Assembly: GCA_050942555.1 (NCBI GenBank)
Contig: JBMNNN010000149.1
Location: 1 to 5,338 of the forward strand
Origin: JAAYXU01 sp050942555
GTDB lineage: Bacteria; Bacillota; Clostridia; Christensenellales; UMGS416
Reading direction: 5' to 3'
Length of the DNA stretch: 5,338 bases
The notes under the pieces were generated by a model. That model did not search any database and was not told the origin of the DNA. It was given only the letters and a program-made list of their open reading frames with translations. Below are positions 5,223 through 5,338 of this stretch, piece after piece. How positions within the stretch are numbered: the stretch's first letter is position 1; each line of letters starts with the position of its first letter. Position numbers and translations under genes: made by a program.

Positions 5223-5338
5223 GTGGCAGAGGGAGCCGTTCGTGCATCAGCCAGGAGGAATACCCGGCCCCGAAAGAAGCGGGTCAATCAGATTCCCATC
5301 GGGCTGGGCGTTTTCGCGGTACTGGTCGGCGTCGGCGT
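5223..5338 (+). CDS. N-terminus of a probable membrane-anchored or exported protein (runs off right edge)
   Basis: Only 38 codons are present. The N-terminus is strongly basic, with RRNTRPRKKR at residues 11-20, followed by a hydrophobic stretch IPIGLGVFAVLVGVG from residue 24 that reads to the edge. This is the form of a signal anchor or first membrane segment with a cytoplasmic positive tail. The GTG at 5223 is chosen because AAGGAAG (5207-5213) lies 9 nt upstream; a GTG at 5214 in the same frame is too near that site. A Rex-type operator and an extended -10 precede it. No family can be named from this fragment. Confidence 0.6.
   Translation, partial: MAEGAVRASARRNTRPRKKRVNQIPIGLGVFAVLVGVG

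Overview
The window looks like chromosomal DNA from a GC-rich Firmicute, most likely a member of the Clostridia. Coding DNA is GC-rich, while the intergenic gaps are AT-rich and carry sigma-A-type promoters (one is a perfect TTGACA-17-TATAAT) and strong GGGGAGG-like ribosome binding sites. One gap holds a perfect clostridial-type Rex operator. The lineage is an inference from signals and protein flavour only; I cannot name a genus. I see no tRNA, rRNA, CRISPR array, insertion sequence or phage gene.

Layout. Minus strand, 1-1328: a DegT/DnrJ/EryC1/StrS-type PLP aminotransferase followed 39 nt later by the start of an amidohydrolase_2-type protein that runs off the left edge. Both appear to be one operon driven by the perfect promoter at 1422-1450. 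The gap 1329-1598 is a divergent control region. Plus strand, 1599-2598: a two-gene unit with an 11-nt overlap, made of a small zinc-dependent phospholipase C-like protein and a 109-residue conserved-looking protein of unknown function. It is closed by a hairpin at 2645-2678. Plus strand, 2757-4145: an SLC13/DASS-type anion permease with its own promoter. Minus strand, 4154-5053: a LysR-family regulator that converges on the permease with only 8 nt between the stop codons. The 5054-5222 gap is a second divergent control region. Plus strand, 5223 to the right edge: the N-terminus of a probable single-pass membrane or secreted protein.

How it may work together. The genes look like ordinary metabolic and transport genes rather than a defence or mobile system. 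The most interesting layer is regulatory. A perfect 18-bp Rex-type palindrome (TTGTTAA-N4-TTAACAA) sits before the right-edge gene, and a second palindrome of identical geometry (11 of 14 half-site positions) overlaps the -35 box of the aminotransferase operon. If both are real, NADH/NAD+ redox state would control two of the transcription units here. The LysR gene could control itself, the right-edge gene divergent from it, or the neighbouring permease; the sequence does not decide among these.
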